Shown here piece after piece: positions 44,940 through 54,077 of a DNA stretch of 64,000 nt (the stretch's first letter is position 1; each line of letters begins with the position of its first letter). The notes under the pieces were generated by a model. It saw only the letters and a list, made by a program, of their open reading frames with translations. It did no database searches and was not told where the DNA came from. Both the position numbers and the translations under genes were made by a program. This DNA comes from Mycolicibacterium goodii. GTDB taxonomy: Bacteria > Actinomycetota > Actinomycetes > Mycobacteriales > Mycobacteriaceae. The stretch is taken from assembly GCF_001187505.1 (NCBI RefSeq), contig NZ_CP012150.1, positions 3,348,001 to 3,412,000 on the forward strand, written 5' to 3'.

Positions 44940-45937
44940 GCCAAGGCAGACCGAGCCGCCCGACCGTTCGCCCCACCAAAGCAGACGTCGCGAGGCTCGC
45001 CAACGTCTCCACCGCCACGGTCAGTTACGTCCTGAACAACGTTTCGGGCCAGCGGATCTCGGAGCAGACGCAGGAGGCCGTGCGCCGGGCCGCCGCGGAA
45101 CTGGGGTACCGGCCCAACCTCGCGGCCAGGAACCTCGCGTCCGGTGGCAGCGGCGTGGTGCTCTACATCGTCGGTCGGCTGCCGCTGGGCAACCTTCCCG
45201 TCGAGGTCGGCAGCCGGCTCACCACCGCGCTCGCCCGGCACGGCATCGTGCTGTCGCTGCAGTTCGAGACCGACGACGACCGCAACGTGGTCGACGCGAT
45301 CGCCGATCTCAACCCGATGGCGATCACCAGCACGTTCCCGCTGACCGGCAATGCGCTCGCGGCCGCGACGGCGGCCGGCATACCCCAGATCCACCTCGGC
45401 AGTTCGCAGTTGCACGCGATCGGGGCCCTCGACCGCAGCATCGGCGAGATACGGGTCGAGCATCTGACCTCACGCGGGCACACTCGGCTGGCGTTCGCCT
45501 ACACCGCCGCCGAGGAACTGCGTCCGCTCGGCGACTACTGGCTCGCGGGTCTGTGTGCGGCCGCGCAGAAGCGCGGACTGCCCGAGATCGCGGTCGCGAG
45601 TTTCGCGCCCGACGGTTCCGATGCGGCCGACGTCGTGTCGGGATGGAGCGCCGCGGGGGTGACGGCGATCTGCGCGCAGAGCGACGAGACCGCGTTCGTG
45701 GTGCTGCACGGTCTGCGCACCGCGGGTCTGCGCTGTCCGCAGGACATGGCGGTGATGGGGGTCAACGCGATCGAACTCGGTGCGGTGAGCGCACCGCCGC
45801 TCACCTCGGTGTCGTTCGACGCCAAGGCGATCGTCGAGGTCGCGGTCGCGGCGATGATGTCCGAACTCGGCTATCCGACCGAACCGGAGCCGAGCGGCAG
45901 CGACGTCGCAACCCTCGTTGTGCGCGATTCGACCTGA
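44936..45937 (+). CDS. LacI family transcriptional regulator
   Basis: A 333-residue repressor. Residues about 14-60 form the helix-turn-helix ([20 protein letters not shown]) with the hinge following. The rest is a periplasmic-binding-protein-like effector domain with [21 protein letters not shown] near the end. GTG at 44936 is coupled to the transporter stop. It likely senses the transported metabolite and controls the transporter and the P450 that share a promoter motif. Confidence 0.93.
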   Translation: MSQGRPSRPTVRPTKADVARLANVSTATVSYVLNNVSGQRISEQTQEAVRRAAAELGYRPNLAARNLASGGSGVVLYIVGRLPLGNLPVEVGSRLTTALARHGIVLSLQFETDDDRNVVDAIADLNPMAITSTFPLTGNALAAATAAGIPQIHLGSSQLHAIGALDRSIGEIRVEHLTSRGHTRLAFAYTAAEELRPLGDYWLAGLCAAAQKRGLPEIAVASFAPDGSDAADVVSGWSAAGVTAICAQSDETAFVVLHGLRTAGLRCPQDMAVMGVNAIELGAVSAPPLTSVSFDAKAIVEVAVAAMMSELGYPTEPEPSGSDVATLVVRDST

Positions 45938-45978
45938 TCAGAATCGCGGCTTCACTTACGCGCATAACCATCGCTGTG

Positions 45979-46014
45979 TAAACTCCGTTTCCGGACACAG
46001 AGAGGTGGGTTTCC
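45979..46014 (+). promoter_or_regulatory. P450 promoter/leader matching the MHS transporter promoter
   Basis: TAAACT at 45979-45984 with TTACGC 17 bases upstream as a possible -35. The leader, containing CAGAGAGGTGGGTTTCC, ends at the GTG start. It aligns with the leader at 43579 with the same spacing to within two bases. Confidence 0.6.
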
Positions 46015-47217
46015 GTGACAGTCAGCGCTACCCAGAACGTGTACTTCGACCCGTACGACGTCGAGATCAACGCCGATCCGTACCCGACGTTCGCCCGGCT
46101 GCGTGAAGAAGCGCCGCTGTATTACAACCAACAGTTCGACTTCTACGCCCTCAGTCGCTTCGACGACGTCAACAAGGCGCTCATCGACCACGAGACCTTC
46201 AGCTCGGCCCGCGGCGCCATCGTGGAGCTGATCAAGGCGAACATCGAGATCCCATCGGGCGCACTGATCTTCGAGGATCCACCGATCCACACCGCGCACC
46301 GCAAGCTGTTGTCACGCATGTTCACACCACGCAAGATCAACGCGCTCGAGCCCAAGATCCGCCAGTTCTGCGCGCAGAGCCTCGACGCCGTCGGCGGCGC
46401 CGGAAAGTTCGACATGATCAAGGATTTCGGCGCGATCATGCCGATGCGGGTGATCAGCGCGCTGCTGGGCATCCCGGAGGAGGACCAGGAGAAGATCCGC
46501 GATTACGGCAATGCACAGATGCGGACCGAGGCGGGCAAACCCATGAGGGCGGCCGAGGAGGGCCTGGTCGACGGGTCGATCTTCGAGGCCTACATCGACT
46601 GGCGTAAGGACAATCCGTCCGATGACATCATGACCGAGTTGCTCAACGTCGAGTTCACCGATGAGCACGGGGTCACCCGCAAGCTCACCCGCGAGGAACT
46701 GCTGATCTACATCAACGTGGTCGCGGGTGCGGGTAACGAGACCACGACGCGCCTCATCGGTTGGGCGACAAAGATTTTGGCTGAGCATCCCGATCAGCGC
46801 CGGGAACTCGTCGAGAACCCGGCCCTGATCCCGCAGGCCATCGAGGAGATCCTGCGGTTCGAGCCGCCCGCACCGCACGTGGCCCGTTACGTCACACGCG
46901 ACGTCGAGTACTACGGGCAGACGGTGCCTGCGGGCAGCGTGATGATGATGCTCATCGGCGCGGCGGTCCGTGACAGTCGCCAGTTCCCGCCCGACGGTGA
47001 GGTGTTCGACATCCACCGCCAACCACGGCAGCATCTGGCGTTCAGCGTCGGCACCCACTTCTGCCTGGGCTCGGCGCTGGCGCGGCTGGAGGGGCGGATC
47101 GCGTTGGAGGAGATCCTCAAGCGCTTCCCGGAGTGGGACATCGATCTCGCCAATGCCGAACTCTCGCCCACATCGACGGTGCGGGGCTGGGATTCGATGC
47201 CGGTGTTGGTGAGGTGA
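46015..47217 (+). CDS. Cytochrome P450
   Basis: A 400-residue soluble class I P450. The heme-binding loop is FSVGTHFCLGSALAR with the axial cysteine. The I helix has AGAGNETTT with the oxygen-activating Glu-Thr, and the K helix reads EEILRFEPP. No ferredoxin gene adjoins it; the nearest is 12 kb away. GTG is the start, matching the promoter leader. The substrate is unknown. Regulation with the LacI-linked transporter suggests it oxidises an imported compound. Confidence 0.94.
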   Translation: MTVSATQNVYFDPYDVEINADPYPTFARLREEAPLYYNQQFDFYALSRFDDVNKALIDHETFSSARGAIVELIKANIEIPSGALIFEDPPIHTAHRKLLSRMFTPRKINALEPKIRQFCAQSLDAVGGAGKFDMIKDFGAIMPMRVISALLGIPEEDQEKIRDYGNAQMRTEAGKPMRAAEEGLVDGSIFEAYIDWRKDNPSDDIMTELLNVEFTDEHGVTRKLTREELLIYINVVAGAGNETTTRLIGWATKILAEHPDQRRELVENPALIPQAIEEILRFEPPAPHVARYVTRDVEYYGQTVPAGSVMMMLIGAAVRDSRQFPPDGEVFDIHRQPRQHLAFSVGTHFCLGSALARLEGRIALEEILKRFPEWDIDLANAELSPTSTVRGWDSMPVLVR

Positions 47218-47248
47218 CCGACACGGTGGTCGAGGCGCAAGCGCCCGG

Positions 47249-47983
47249 CTAGCCGACGGAACGCACGCCCGGCGTGGCTTCTTCGTTGTCGGGTTCGTCG
47301 GTGATGTGGCGCCACTGGTCGAAGTGGGCCGCCATCGTCGCCGCAGCGAGGTCGGGGTCACGCAACCGCAGCGCCCCGACGATCTGCTGATGGATGAGGT
47401 CGGTCCGGTAATGGCCGTGCTCGTCGGGCTCCTCGGAGTTGATGGCGCGAACCCGCCGCTGGGTGAGCAGTTCCCGCAATACGTCCACCAACCCGTCGGC
47501 GATCAGGTTCAGCACCGGGTTGTCGACGATCCGGTACAGGCAGCGATGGAAGTTGTAATCGGCGGCGTCGGCTCTTTGATGGTCACCTGACGACGTCCCG
47601 TCGACCATCTGCTCGACGTAGCCCTCGAGTTCGGCCAGGTCTGCGGGCGTCGCCCTGATCGCAGCCGCACGAACGACGGTCTCCTCCAACATCTCCCGGC
47701 CGCGTTCCAGCTGATCGGTGGTGATGAGCCCGAGCCGCACGCTCAGGTCGAAATACAGGCGCACGGGCGTCGGACTGGTCGGTGCGAGGTGAATTCCGCT
47801 GCCCTGCGTGCGCGTCACCAGCCCGAGTGACTCCAGGGCGGAAAGTTGCTCGCGCAGCGCTCCGCGGCTGATGCCGAGCGTCTCGGCGAGCTGGCGTTCG
47901 GTGGGCAGCCGCGCGATAGAACCATCGGGGGTCCGGGTTGCAGAGCTGATGATCTGCTCGACCACGCGTTCCAGGGCGTCCAT
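47249..47983 (-). CDS. GntR family regulator, FadR subfamily
   Basis: A 244-residue repressor. The N-terminal winged helix is seen in LPTERQLAETLGISRGALREQL. The C-terminal FCD domain has the metal/ligand histidines in DAADYNFHRCLY and the later HQQI and HFDQW. It is divergent from the dehydrogenase-transketolase operon and one operator-like palindrome lies within its own promoter. It is the presumed repressor of that operon. Confidence 0.94.
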   Translation of the reverse strand: MDALERVVEQIISSATRTPDGSIARLPTERQLAETLGISRGALREQLSALESLGLVTRTQGSGIHLAPTSPTPVRLYFDLSVRLGLITTDQLERGREMLEETVVRAAAIRATPADLAELEGYVEQMVDGTSSGDHQRADAADYNFHRCLYRIVDNPVLNLIADGLVDVLRELLTQRRVRAINSEEPDEHGHYRTDLIHQQIVGALRLRDPDLAAATMAAHFDQWRHITDEPDNEEATPGVRSVG

Positions 47984-47998
47984 CGCCACCTCCCCAAG

Positions 47999-48012
47999 AT
48001 TGGCCGACCAAT
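47999..48012. promoter_or_regulatory. GntR operator candidate in its own promoter
   Basis: ATTGGCCGACCAAT is an inverted repeat of the same TTGG...CCAA type as the two sites upstream of the divergent operon. It lies 16-29 bases before the GntR start codon. Autoregulation is the simple reading. Confidence 0.6.
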
Positions 48013-48144
48013 GTGACGGGCGTCTCCACTGTAGCGGAGCGGCCGACCGCGGGTGATCGGCTGTCCCGGCAATGTCGCACGTCAGCGTGGTGGGCGCGTG
48101 CGCTCGGTAACCGGGTTGACATGAAGTGACCCGCGCCATACCGT

Positions 48145-48173
48145 ATTGGTTCAACCAATTTGGTTCGACCAAT
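48145..48173. promoter_or_regulatory. Tandem GntR operators before the dehydrogenase operon
   Basis: Two adjacent palindromes ATTGGT-TCA-ACCAAT (48145-48159) and TTGGT-TCG-ACCAA (48160-48172) have centres 14 bases apart. They fit the TGGTnnnACCA form known for FadR-subfamily regulators. They lie just upstream of the ribosome site GGAGG of the first gene, where a bound repressor would block transcription. Confidence 0.75.
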
Positions 48174-48185
48174 GTGGAGGAAGCG

Positions 48186-49034
48186 TTGAGTTCCGTGACG
48201 TTCGTCGGCCTGGGGGCCATCGGCCTACCCATGGCTGCAGTGCTCGCGAAGGCCGGAAACCAGGTCGTCGGGGTCGACCCGTCCGAGCCGGCCCGGCAGC
48301 GGGCCGCCGACGCCGGGATCGACGCCGTCGCCGATATCGGCCTCGCCCCGAAGGCGCCGATCGTCCTGGTCATGGTGGCCACGCCCGATCAGTTGGACAC
48401 CCTGGTGTCCGAGGCGGGGCAGGCGGTCGGCGGCCAGACCTGGATCGTGATGTCGACGATCGGTCCCGAGGCGCTCACCGCTGCCGCCGCACGGTTGGTA
48501 TCGGCCGGGGCCCGTGTCATCGACGCCCCGGTGACCGGCGGAGTGGCCCGGGCCCGGACCGGCGAGCTCGTCATCTTCGCCGCAGGTGAGCAGGACGCCG
48601 TCGACGCGGTACGCGATGTGCTCGACGCGCTGGGCACCGTCCGGTTCATCGGCTCCGAACTTGGTGGTGGGCAAGCGATCAAGGTGGTCAACCAACACCT
48701 GTGCTCGGTCCACATCGTGGCCGCGGCCGAGGCGCTGCATCTCGCCGATGCGCTCGGATTGGACAAAGCCGCCGTACTCGATCTGGTTGCGCATGGCGCG
48801 GCCGGTTCGTGGATGCTCTCCGACCGGGGCCCGCGCATGCTGCTGGGCACCGACGCGCCGGTCACCAGCACCATCAACATCTTCGTCAAGGACAGCGGAC
48901 TGGTCGCCGATGCCGCCGCCCGCGTGGGTGCCCCCGTCCCGCTGCTCGACGTCGCCCGTTCCCGCTATCAGAAGGCCGGCGAACTCGGCCTCGGCCTCCG
49001 CGATGACAGCCGTGTCATCGAGACCTACGAATAA
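48186..49034 (+). CDS. Beta-hydroxyacid dehydrogenase family oxidoreductase
   Basis: A 282-residue NAD(P) enzyme. The nucleotide-binding fold starts VTFVGLGAIGLPMAAVLAKAG. The substrate motif DAPVTGGVARARTG and the catalytic lysine region GGGQAIKVVNQHL follow. It resembles 3-hydroxyisobutyrate, L-threonate and glycerate dehydrogenases. The start is TTG at 48186, preceded by GGAGG at 48176-48180; the in-frame upstream stretch covers the operators. First gene of the GntR-controlled operon; the substrate is unknown. Confidence 0.88.
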   Translation: MSSVTFVGLGAIGLPMAAVLAKAGNQVVGVDPSEPARQRAADAGIDAVADIGLAPKAPIVLVMVATPDQLDTLVSEAGQAVGGQTWIVMSTIGPEALTAAAARLVSAGARVIDAPVTGGVARARTGELVIFAAGEQDAVDAVRDVLDALGTVRFIGSELGGGQAIKVVNQHLCSVHIVAAAEALHLADALGLDKAAVLDLVAHGAAGSWMLSDRGPRMLLGTDAPVTSTINIFVKDSGLVADAAARVGAPVPLLDVARSRYQKAGELGLGLRDDSRVIETYE

Positions 49035-49067
49035 CCGTCCGCCCCGTCCCTTCGACCCAGGAATACG

Positions 49068-50393
49068 ATGACCGCACCACCGAATGACACCGCCGACTCC
49101 CCAGCGCCGGTGGACAATCCACGCCGCGTGTCGATCGCCTCGATGATCGGCTCCGCGGTCGAGAGCTACGACTTCTTCATCTACGGCACTGCCGCGGCCG
49201 CCTATTTCGGCAGTGTGTTCTTCCATGCCGACGAGCCGATCGTCGGTGTGCTGGCGTCCTTCGCGACCCTCGCCGTCGGATTCGTCATGCGGCCCGTCGG
49301 CGGCTACCTGGGCGGCCACTTCGGTGACCGGTTCGGCCGCAAGGCCGTGCTGTTCTGGTCGCTTGTGGTCATGGGCATCGGCACCGTGCTCATCGGCGTG
49401 CTGCCCACCTACGACCAGATCGGCGTGCTGGCACCGATTCTGCTCATCGTGCTGCGGATGGTGCAGGGCGTGGGATTCGGCGCCGAGTGGGGTGGTGCGG
49501 TGCTGATGGCGGTCGAACACGCCCCGGCGCATCGCCGCGGGTTCTTCGGGGCCATCCCGCAGATCGGCATCCCGCTCGGGCTCGTGCTGGCCAACGGTGC
49601 GTTCCTGTTGTCGAGCGCATTGTTCGACGACGACTGGGTCTGGCGCGCGCCGTTCCTGGCGTCGGCGGTGATGGTGGCCGTCGGCATCTACGTGCGGCTC
49701 GGCGTCAGCGAGTCACCGGCATTCAACGAGATCAAAGACGCCGACGAGATTCACCGTCAGCCCGCGCTTGAGGTGATCCGCTCCGACTGGAGGATGATCC
49801 TGCGGATCGTCGGCCTGCGGCTCGCCGAGACCGGCGGCTACTACGTCGCCACCAGCTTCGTGTTGTCCTACGTGGGCCTCGCCGCGATCTCGTCGAAGAC
49901 CGATGTCCTCACCGGTACACTGGTCGGCTCCGCGCTCGGCGTCGCCAGCCTGCCACTGTTCGGGGCCCTCAGCGACCGGATCGGGCGAAAGCCGGTCTTC
50001 CTCATCGGATCGGTCTTCACCATCGCCTTCGGCATCCCGATGTTCGTGCTGATCAACACCGGCGCTTTCATCATGATCGTCGTCGCGGTGGCGCTGGCAC
50101 TGCTGCTCAGCCACGATCCGATCTTCGCGGTCGAGTCGAGCTGGTTCTCCGAGCAGTTCCCGGCGAACGTCCGGTCGTCGGGAATCTCCCTGGGCTACAA
50201 CGGCGCATCGGTGATCGTCGGCTTCGTGCCCTTCGTCGCCACGCTCGTCTACGGCGCGATGGGCTGGCTCGGCCCGGCACTGCTGTTCGTCGCCATGGGC
50301 ATCATCTCCACCGCGCTGGCCGTGCGCACCCGCGAGACCGCGCCGGCGAAGACAACTCTGGAAACCCCCGACCCACAAGTACAGGTTGCGTGA
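49068..50393 (+). CDS. MFS transporter, metabolite:proton symporter type
   Basis: A 441-residue transporter with twelve helices of the MHS group (GSAVESYDFFIYGTA, then GHFGDRFGRKAVLF). It is similar in layout to the transporter at 43617 but clearly diverged. It is the second gene of the GntR operon and presumably imports the sugar acid or polyol that the operon degrades. Confidence 0.92.
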   Translation: MTAPPNDTADSPAPVDNPRRVSIASMIGSAVESYDFFIYGTAAAAYFGSVFFHADEPIVGVLASFATLAVGFVMRPVGGYLGGHFGDRFGRKAVLFWSLVVMGIGTVLIGVLPTYDQIGVLAPILLIVLRMVQGVGFGAEWGGAVLMAVEHAPAHRRGFFGAIPQIGIPLGLVLANGAFLLSSALFDDDWVWRAPFLASAVMVAVGIYVRLGVSESPAFNEIKDADEIHRQPALEVIRSDWRMILRIVGLRLAETGGYYVATSFVLSYVGLAAISSKTDVLTGTLVGSALGVASLPLFGALSDRIGRKPVFLIGSVFTIAFGIPMFVLINTGAFIMIVVAVALALLLSHDPIFAVESSWFSEQFPANVRSSGISLGYNGASVIVGFVPFVATLVYGAMGWLGPALLFVAMGIISTALAVRTRETAPAKTTLETPDPQVQVA

Positions 50394-50397
50394 CCGC

Positions 50398-51258
50398 ATG
50401 ACCATACTCACCGATCACCCCGCCATCGCGCCCGAACGGGTGCGTCGTATCCGCGAAGCCGCCTTGCGGATCCGCCACCACGCCTTGACCCAGGCCGAGG
50501 TACAGGGCCAGGGCTACATCGGTCAGGCCCTCGACATCGCCGACGTGTTGGCGGTGCTCTACACCGACCAGCTGAATCTGCGCCCGGCAGAACCTGACTG
50601 GGAGGGGCGCGACCGGTGCCTGCTCTCCATCGGCCACTATGCGATCGCGTTGTACGCGGCTCTGGCCGAGGCGAAGTTCATCCCGGTTGACGAACTCGAC
50701 ACCTACGCCACCGACGACTCCCGGCTGCCGATGTCCGGGATGGCCGGGTACACACCCGGCATGGAGATCTCGGGCGGGTCGCTCGGGCACGGGCTCGGTA
50801 TCGCGGTCGGCAAGGCACTGGGGTTGCGCCGCAAGGACAATCCCGCCTTCGTCTACAACATCCTGTCCGACGGTGAACTCGATGAGGGCTCCACGTGGGA
50901 GGCCGTGCAGACCGCTGCGCATTTCCGGCTCGACAACCTCATCGCCGTCGTCGACATGAACAATCAGCAGGCCGACGGTCCGGCTCAGTCGATGCTGGGC
51001 ACCGAGCCGGTCCACGACAAGTTCACGGTCAACGGGTGGGATGTGCGCCGCGTCGACGGCCACGACATCCCGGCGATCGTCGACGCTTTCGAAGACCTGC
51101 GCGCACGCCGCGGCAGGCCCAAGGCGCTGATCTGCGACACGATCCTCGGCAAGGGCGTCGCGATGCTGCAGAGCCGCGACAAACTGCACTTCATGCAGGT
51201 CGCCCCCGACGAATGGGCGCTTGCTCACCAACAGCTCGACGAGGGGTTCCGATCATGA
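50398..51258 (+). CDS. Transketolase, N-terminal subunit
   Basis: A 286-residue thiamine diphosphate-binding half of a split transketolase. The cofactor motif starts SDGELDEGSTWEA and continues with IAVVDMNNQQADG. The glycine-rich SGGSLGHGLGIAVG contacts the pyrophosphate. The start is ATG at 50398; an in-frame TTG at 50386 also exists inside the transporter gene. The two halves together should transfer a two-carbon ketol unit from a sugar or sugar-like donor. Confidence 0.93.
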   Translation: MTILTDHPAIAPERVRRIREAALRIRHHALTQAEVQGQGYIGQALDIADVLAVLYTDQLNLRPAEPDWEGRDRCLLSIGHYAIALYAALAEAKFIPVDELDTYATDDSRLPMSGMAGYTPGMEISGGSLGHGLGIAVGKALGLRRKDNPAFVYNILSDGELDEGSTWEAVQTAAHFRLDNLIAVVDMNNQQADGPAQSMLGTEPVHDKFTVNGWDVRRVDGHDIPAIVDAFEDLRARRGRPKALICDTILGKGVAMLQSRDKLHFMQVAPDEWALAHQQLDEGFRS

Positions 51259-52244
51259 CCACCGCCACACCGAAGAAGCGGCTCACCTCCGATGCGATGA
51301 TCGCCTCGATTGCCGAGGGGGACAAGGTGGTTCGCGCGCCCTTCGGGCACGCGTTGCTTGCCGCCGCCCAGGACAATCCGCTCATCGTCGGGTTGAGCGC
51401 CGATCTGGCGAAATACACCGACATGCACATCTTCCGCGACGCCATGCCGGACCGGTTCTATCAGGTCGGCATGGCCGAGCAGGTGTTGATGGGCGCGGCC
51501 GCCGGGCTCGCCGAGGAAGGGTTCATCCCGTTCGCGTCGACGTACTCGGTGTTCGCCACGCGGCGGGCATACGACTTCATCTGCCTCGACATCGCCGAAC
51601 GCATGCTCAACGTCAACATCGTCGCCGCGCTGCCCGGCCTGACGACGGGTTATGGCCCCAGCCATCAGGCCACCGAGGACATCGCGATCTTGCGCGGCAT
51701 GCCCAACCTGACGATCGTCGACCCGTGCGATTCGGTCGACATCGAACAAGCGGTGCCGCAGCTGGCGGCCAGCCCGGGACCCACCTATCTGCGGTTGTTG
51801 CGCGGAGCCGTGCCGACCGTGCTGGACGAATACGACTACACGTTCGAACTCGACAAGGCCGCCAAGGTCCGCGACGGCAACGAGGTGCTGTTCATCTCGT
51901 CGGGCCTGATGACCGAACGCGCGCTGCAGGCCGCCGCGCAGCTGGAGGCCGACAACATCGGCGTCGCGGTCGTGCACGCACCGACGATCAAACCGCTCGA
52001 CGAGGCAACGATCCTCGCCGAGATCGCCAAGGACCGGCTGGTGTTCACGCTGGAGAACCACACGGTGATCGGCGGATTGTTCGAATCCGTCGCGTCGGCG
52101 CTGGTCCGCAACGGGGTGACCCGTCAGGTGACCCCGATCGCGCTGCCCGACGAGTTCCTCGTCGCCGGAGCGCTGCCCACGCTCTACGACCGGTACGGGA
52201 TCTCGACGTCGCAGATCGTGCAACGCGTGAGATCCGCACTCTGA
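51255..52244 (+). CDS. Transketolase, C-terminal subunit
   Basis: A 329-residue partner carrying the pyrimidine-binding and C-terminal domains. It contains FYQVGMAEQVLMGAAAGLAEEGFIP with the catalytic Glu of the pyrimidine site, and GPSHQATEDIAILRG. It overlaps the N-terminal subunit gene by four bases (ATGA). It ends the operon; the FadD-SDR pair follows on the other strand. Confidence 0.93.
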   Translation: MTTATPKKRLTSDAMIASIAEGDKVVRAPFGHALLAAAQDNPLIVGLSADLAKYTDMHIFRDAMPDRFYQVGMAEQVLMGAAAGLAEEGFIPFASTYSVFATRRAYDFICLDIAERMLNVNIVAALPGLTTGYGPSHQATEDIAILRGMPNLTIVDPCDSVDIEQAVPQLAASPGPTYLRLLRGAVPTVLDEYDYTFELDKAAKVRDGNEVLFISSGLMTERALQAAAQLEADNIGVAVVHAPTIKPLDEATILAEIAKDRLVFTLENHTVIGGLFESVASALVRNGVTRQVTPIALPDEFLVAGALPTLYDRYGISTSQIVQRVRSAL

Positions 52245-52265
52245 ACCGGTCCGGCTCCGGCGGTA

Positions 52266-52568
52266 CTAGTCGCTCGCGGGCAGCGGCTTGGCCTCCTTGA
52301 GGCTCAGTGGCGTGGCCCCGATCGACAGCGTTCCCGCACCGGCCTTGGTGACGAGTACCTCGGCGCCGTTGTCGTCGACATAGCGCTTGCCCATCAGGGT
52401 GCCGTCGGCGAAGGCCGGGTCGAGCGTTGCGCCGCTGTCCTTCTCGGCGTCGAGGGGGATCATCGGGACGCCACCGGCGCGCAGGTCGTCGAGGCTGTCG
52501 GCGCTGCGGACGACGATCACCTGGGTGTCGCACACCTGGCTCTGCAGGCGGGTGCCGTTCTTGATCAA
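52266..52568 (-). CDS. Small protein of unknown function next to fadD
   Basis: A 100-residue protein I do not recognise. It has a single cysteine (SQVCDTQ), then VIVVRSADSLDDLRAGGVPM and an acidic middle. The start is TTG at 52568 with AAGGAG eight bases upstream. It follows the FadD gene by 18 bases on the same strand and looks like the last gene of that operon. Confidence 0.65.
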   Translation of the reverse strand: MIKNGTRLQSQVCDTQVIVVRSADSLDDLRAGGVPMIPLDAEKDSGATLDPAFADGTLMGKRYVDDNGAEVLVTKAGAGTLSIGATPLSLKEAKPLPASD

Positions 52569-52586
52569 TGCGGACTCCTTCGATTG

Positions 52587-54077
52587 CTACGAGATGGGCT
52601 GGAGCTCGTCGACGAGTTGACGGCGCAGCACCTTGCCGGTGGCGTTGGTGGGCAGTTCCGCGCGGAAGACCACGCGGTCCGGGGTGCGGGATCCGCGCAG
52701 ATGTCTGCGGACGTGTTCGCGGAGTTCGTCGGCGTCGGGTTCGGCGCCGTCGGCGGGTACCACGACCGCGACGATGATCTGGCCCCACCGGGGATCCTCT
52801 GGGCCGACCACGGCGACGGCGCGCACGTCGGGGTGCTCGACCAGGACGTCCTCGATCTCGGCAGGCGCGATGTTCTCGCCGCCGCGGATGATGGTGTCGT
52901 CCGATCGTCCGCCGATGTACAGGTAGCCGTTCTCGTCAAGGGTCGCAACGTCTTTCGTGGGGAACCAGCCGTCCTCATCGAGCACCGACCCGATCTCGGC
53001 GTAGCGGCCGGACACCTGCTCGCCGCGCACGAACAGCTCACCGGTCTCGCCCGCCTCCAGCACCGTGCCGTCCTCGGCGCGGATCTGCACCTCGATACCG
53101 GGCACCACCTGCCCCACCGACCCGAGGCGGCGGGTCACCGCCGGATCGTCGGAGGCCAGCGCGGCGCGATGGTCGTCGGGTCCGAGAACCGCGATGGTGG
53201 AGGAGGTTTCGGTGAGGCCGTAGGCGTTGACGAAGCCGACGCCCGGCATCAGCTCGAGTGCCTTGCGGACCAGCGGCAGCGCGACCTTCGATCCGCCGTA
53301 GGCGAGGTTGCGCAGGGTCGGCAGCTCGGCACCCGTCGTCTGCAGCGCGGTGACGATGCGGTCGAGCATCGTCGGCACCACCGTGGCCGAGGTGACCCCC
53401 TCGGCGCGCACCAACTCGACCCACCGGTGCGCGTCGAAGTTGCGCAGGTACACCATCTTTCGGCCCGCGTACAGGTTCGACATCGCCGCGCTGACACCCG
53501 CGATGTGGTACGGCGGAACACAGATGAGCGCGGCATCCTCGGATGCCGCCGAATCGAATTCGACCGTACCGGTGATGTAGCTCGTGAGGTTGTTGTGGGT
53601 GAGTTCGACGGCCTTGGGGCGCGACGTCGTCCCCGAGGTGAACAGCACCACCGCGACCCCGTCGGGGTCGGCGAACTCGGATACGGGTTCGGCCGTGCCG
53701 GCCCGGGCCAGGAAGTTCTCGGAGGTGACGACCTGCATGCCCGCGCCCGCGACGACGTCGGCGTACTCGCTGTCGGTGATCACGAGTGGTTGGGGCAGTC
53801 GGTCGATCAGCTCGCGCAGACCCTCGGCGCTCAACCGGTAGTTCAGCGGGGTGAACGGGATATCGGCACGGGCCGAGGCGAACAGCAGCAGCGGCAGCAT
53901 CGCGCCACCGGTGCCCACGTAGGCGACATGTGCCGCACCGCAACCCGCGATCACGCCTGCGGCGCCGTCGGCCAGCATGCTCAATTCACCTGTGGTGAGC
54001 CGGATGTCGTCGGACACCACCGCAGTGCGGTCGGGATTACCCGACGATGCCATCTCCAGCAGCAGCGATATGCTCAT
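52587..54077 (-). CDS. Acyl-CoA synthetase (class I adenylate-forming)
   Basis: A 496-residue CoA ligase. The P-loop motif is LFTSGTTSRPKAVELTHNN, with the adenine-binding YGLTETSSTIA, and the closing motif LYIGGRSDDTIIRGGENIAP. The C-terminal lysine motif is NATGKVLRR. It is fused to the SDR operon by a four-base overlap. The substrate is an organic acid yet to be identified. Confidence 0.92.
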   Translation of the reverse strand: MSISLLLEMASSGNPDRTAVVSDDIRLTTGELSMLADGAAGVIAGCGAAHVAYVGTGGAMLPLLLFASARADIPFTPLNYRLSAEGLRELIDRLPQPLVITDSEYADVVAGAGMQVVTSENFLARAGTAEPVSEFADPDGVAVVLFTSGTTSRPKAVELTHNNLTSYITGTVEFDSAASEDAALICVPPYHIAGVSAAMSNLYAGRKMVYLRNFDAHRWVELVRAEGVTSATVVPTMLDRIVTALQTTGAELPTLRNLAYGGSKVALPLVRKALELMPGVGFVNAYGLTETSSTIAVLGPDDHRAALASDDPAVTRRLGSVGQVVPGIEVQIRAEDGTVLEAGETGELFVRGEQVSGRYAEIGSVLDEDGWFPTKDVATLDENGYLYIGGRSDDTIIRGGENIAPAEIEDVLVEHPDVRAVAVVGPEDPRWGQIIVAVVVPADGAEPDADELREHVRRHLRGSRTPDRVVFRAELPTNATGKVLRRQLVDELQPIS

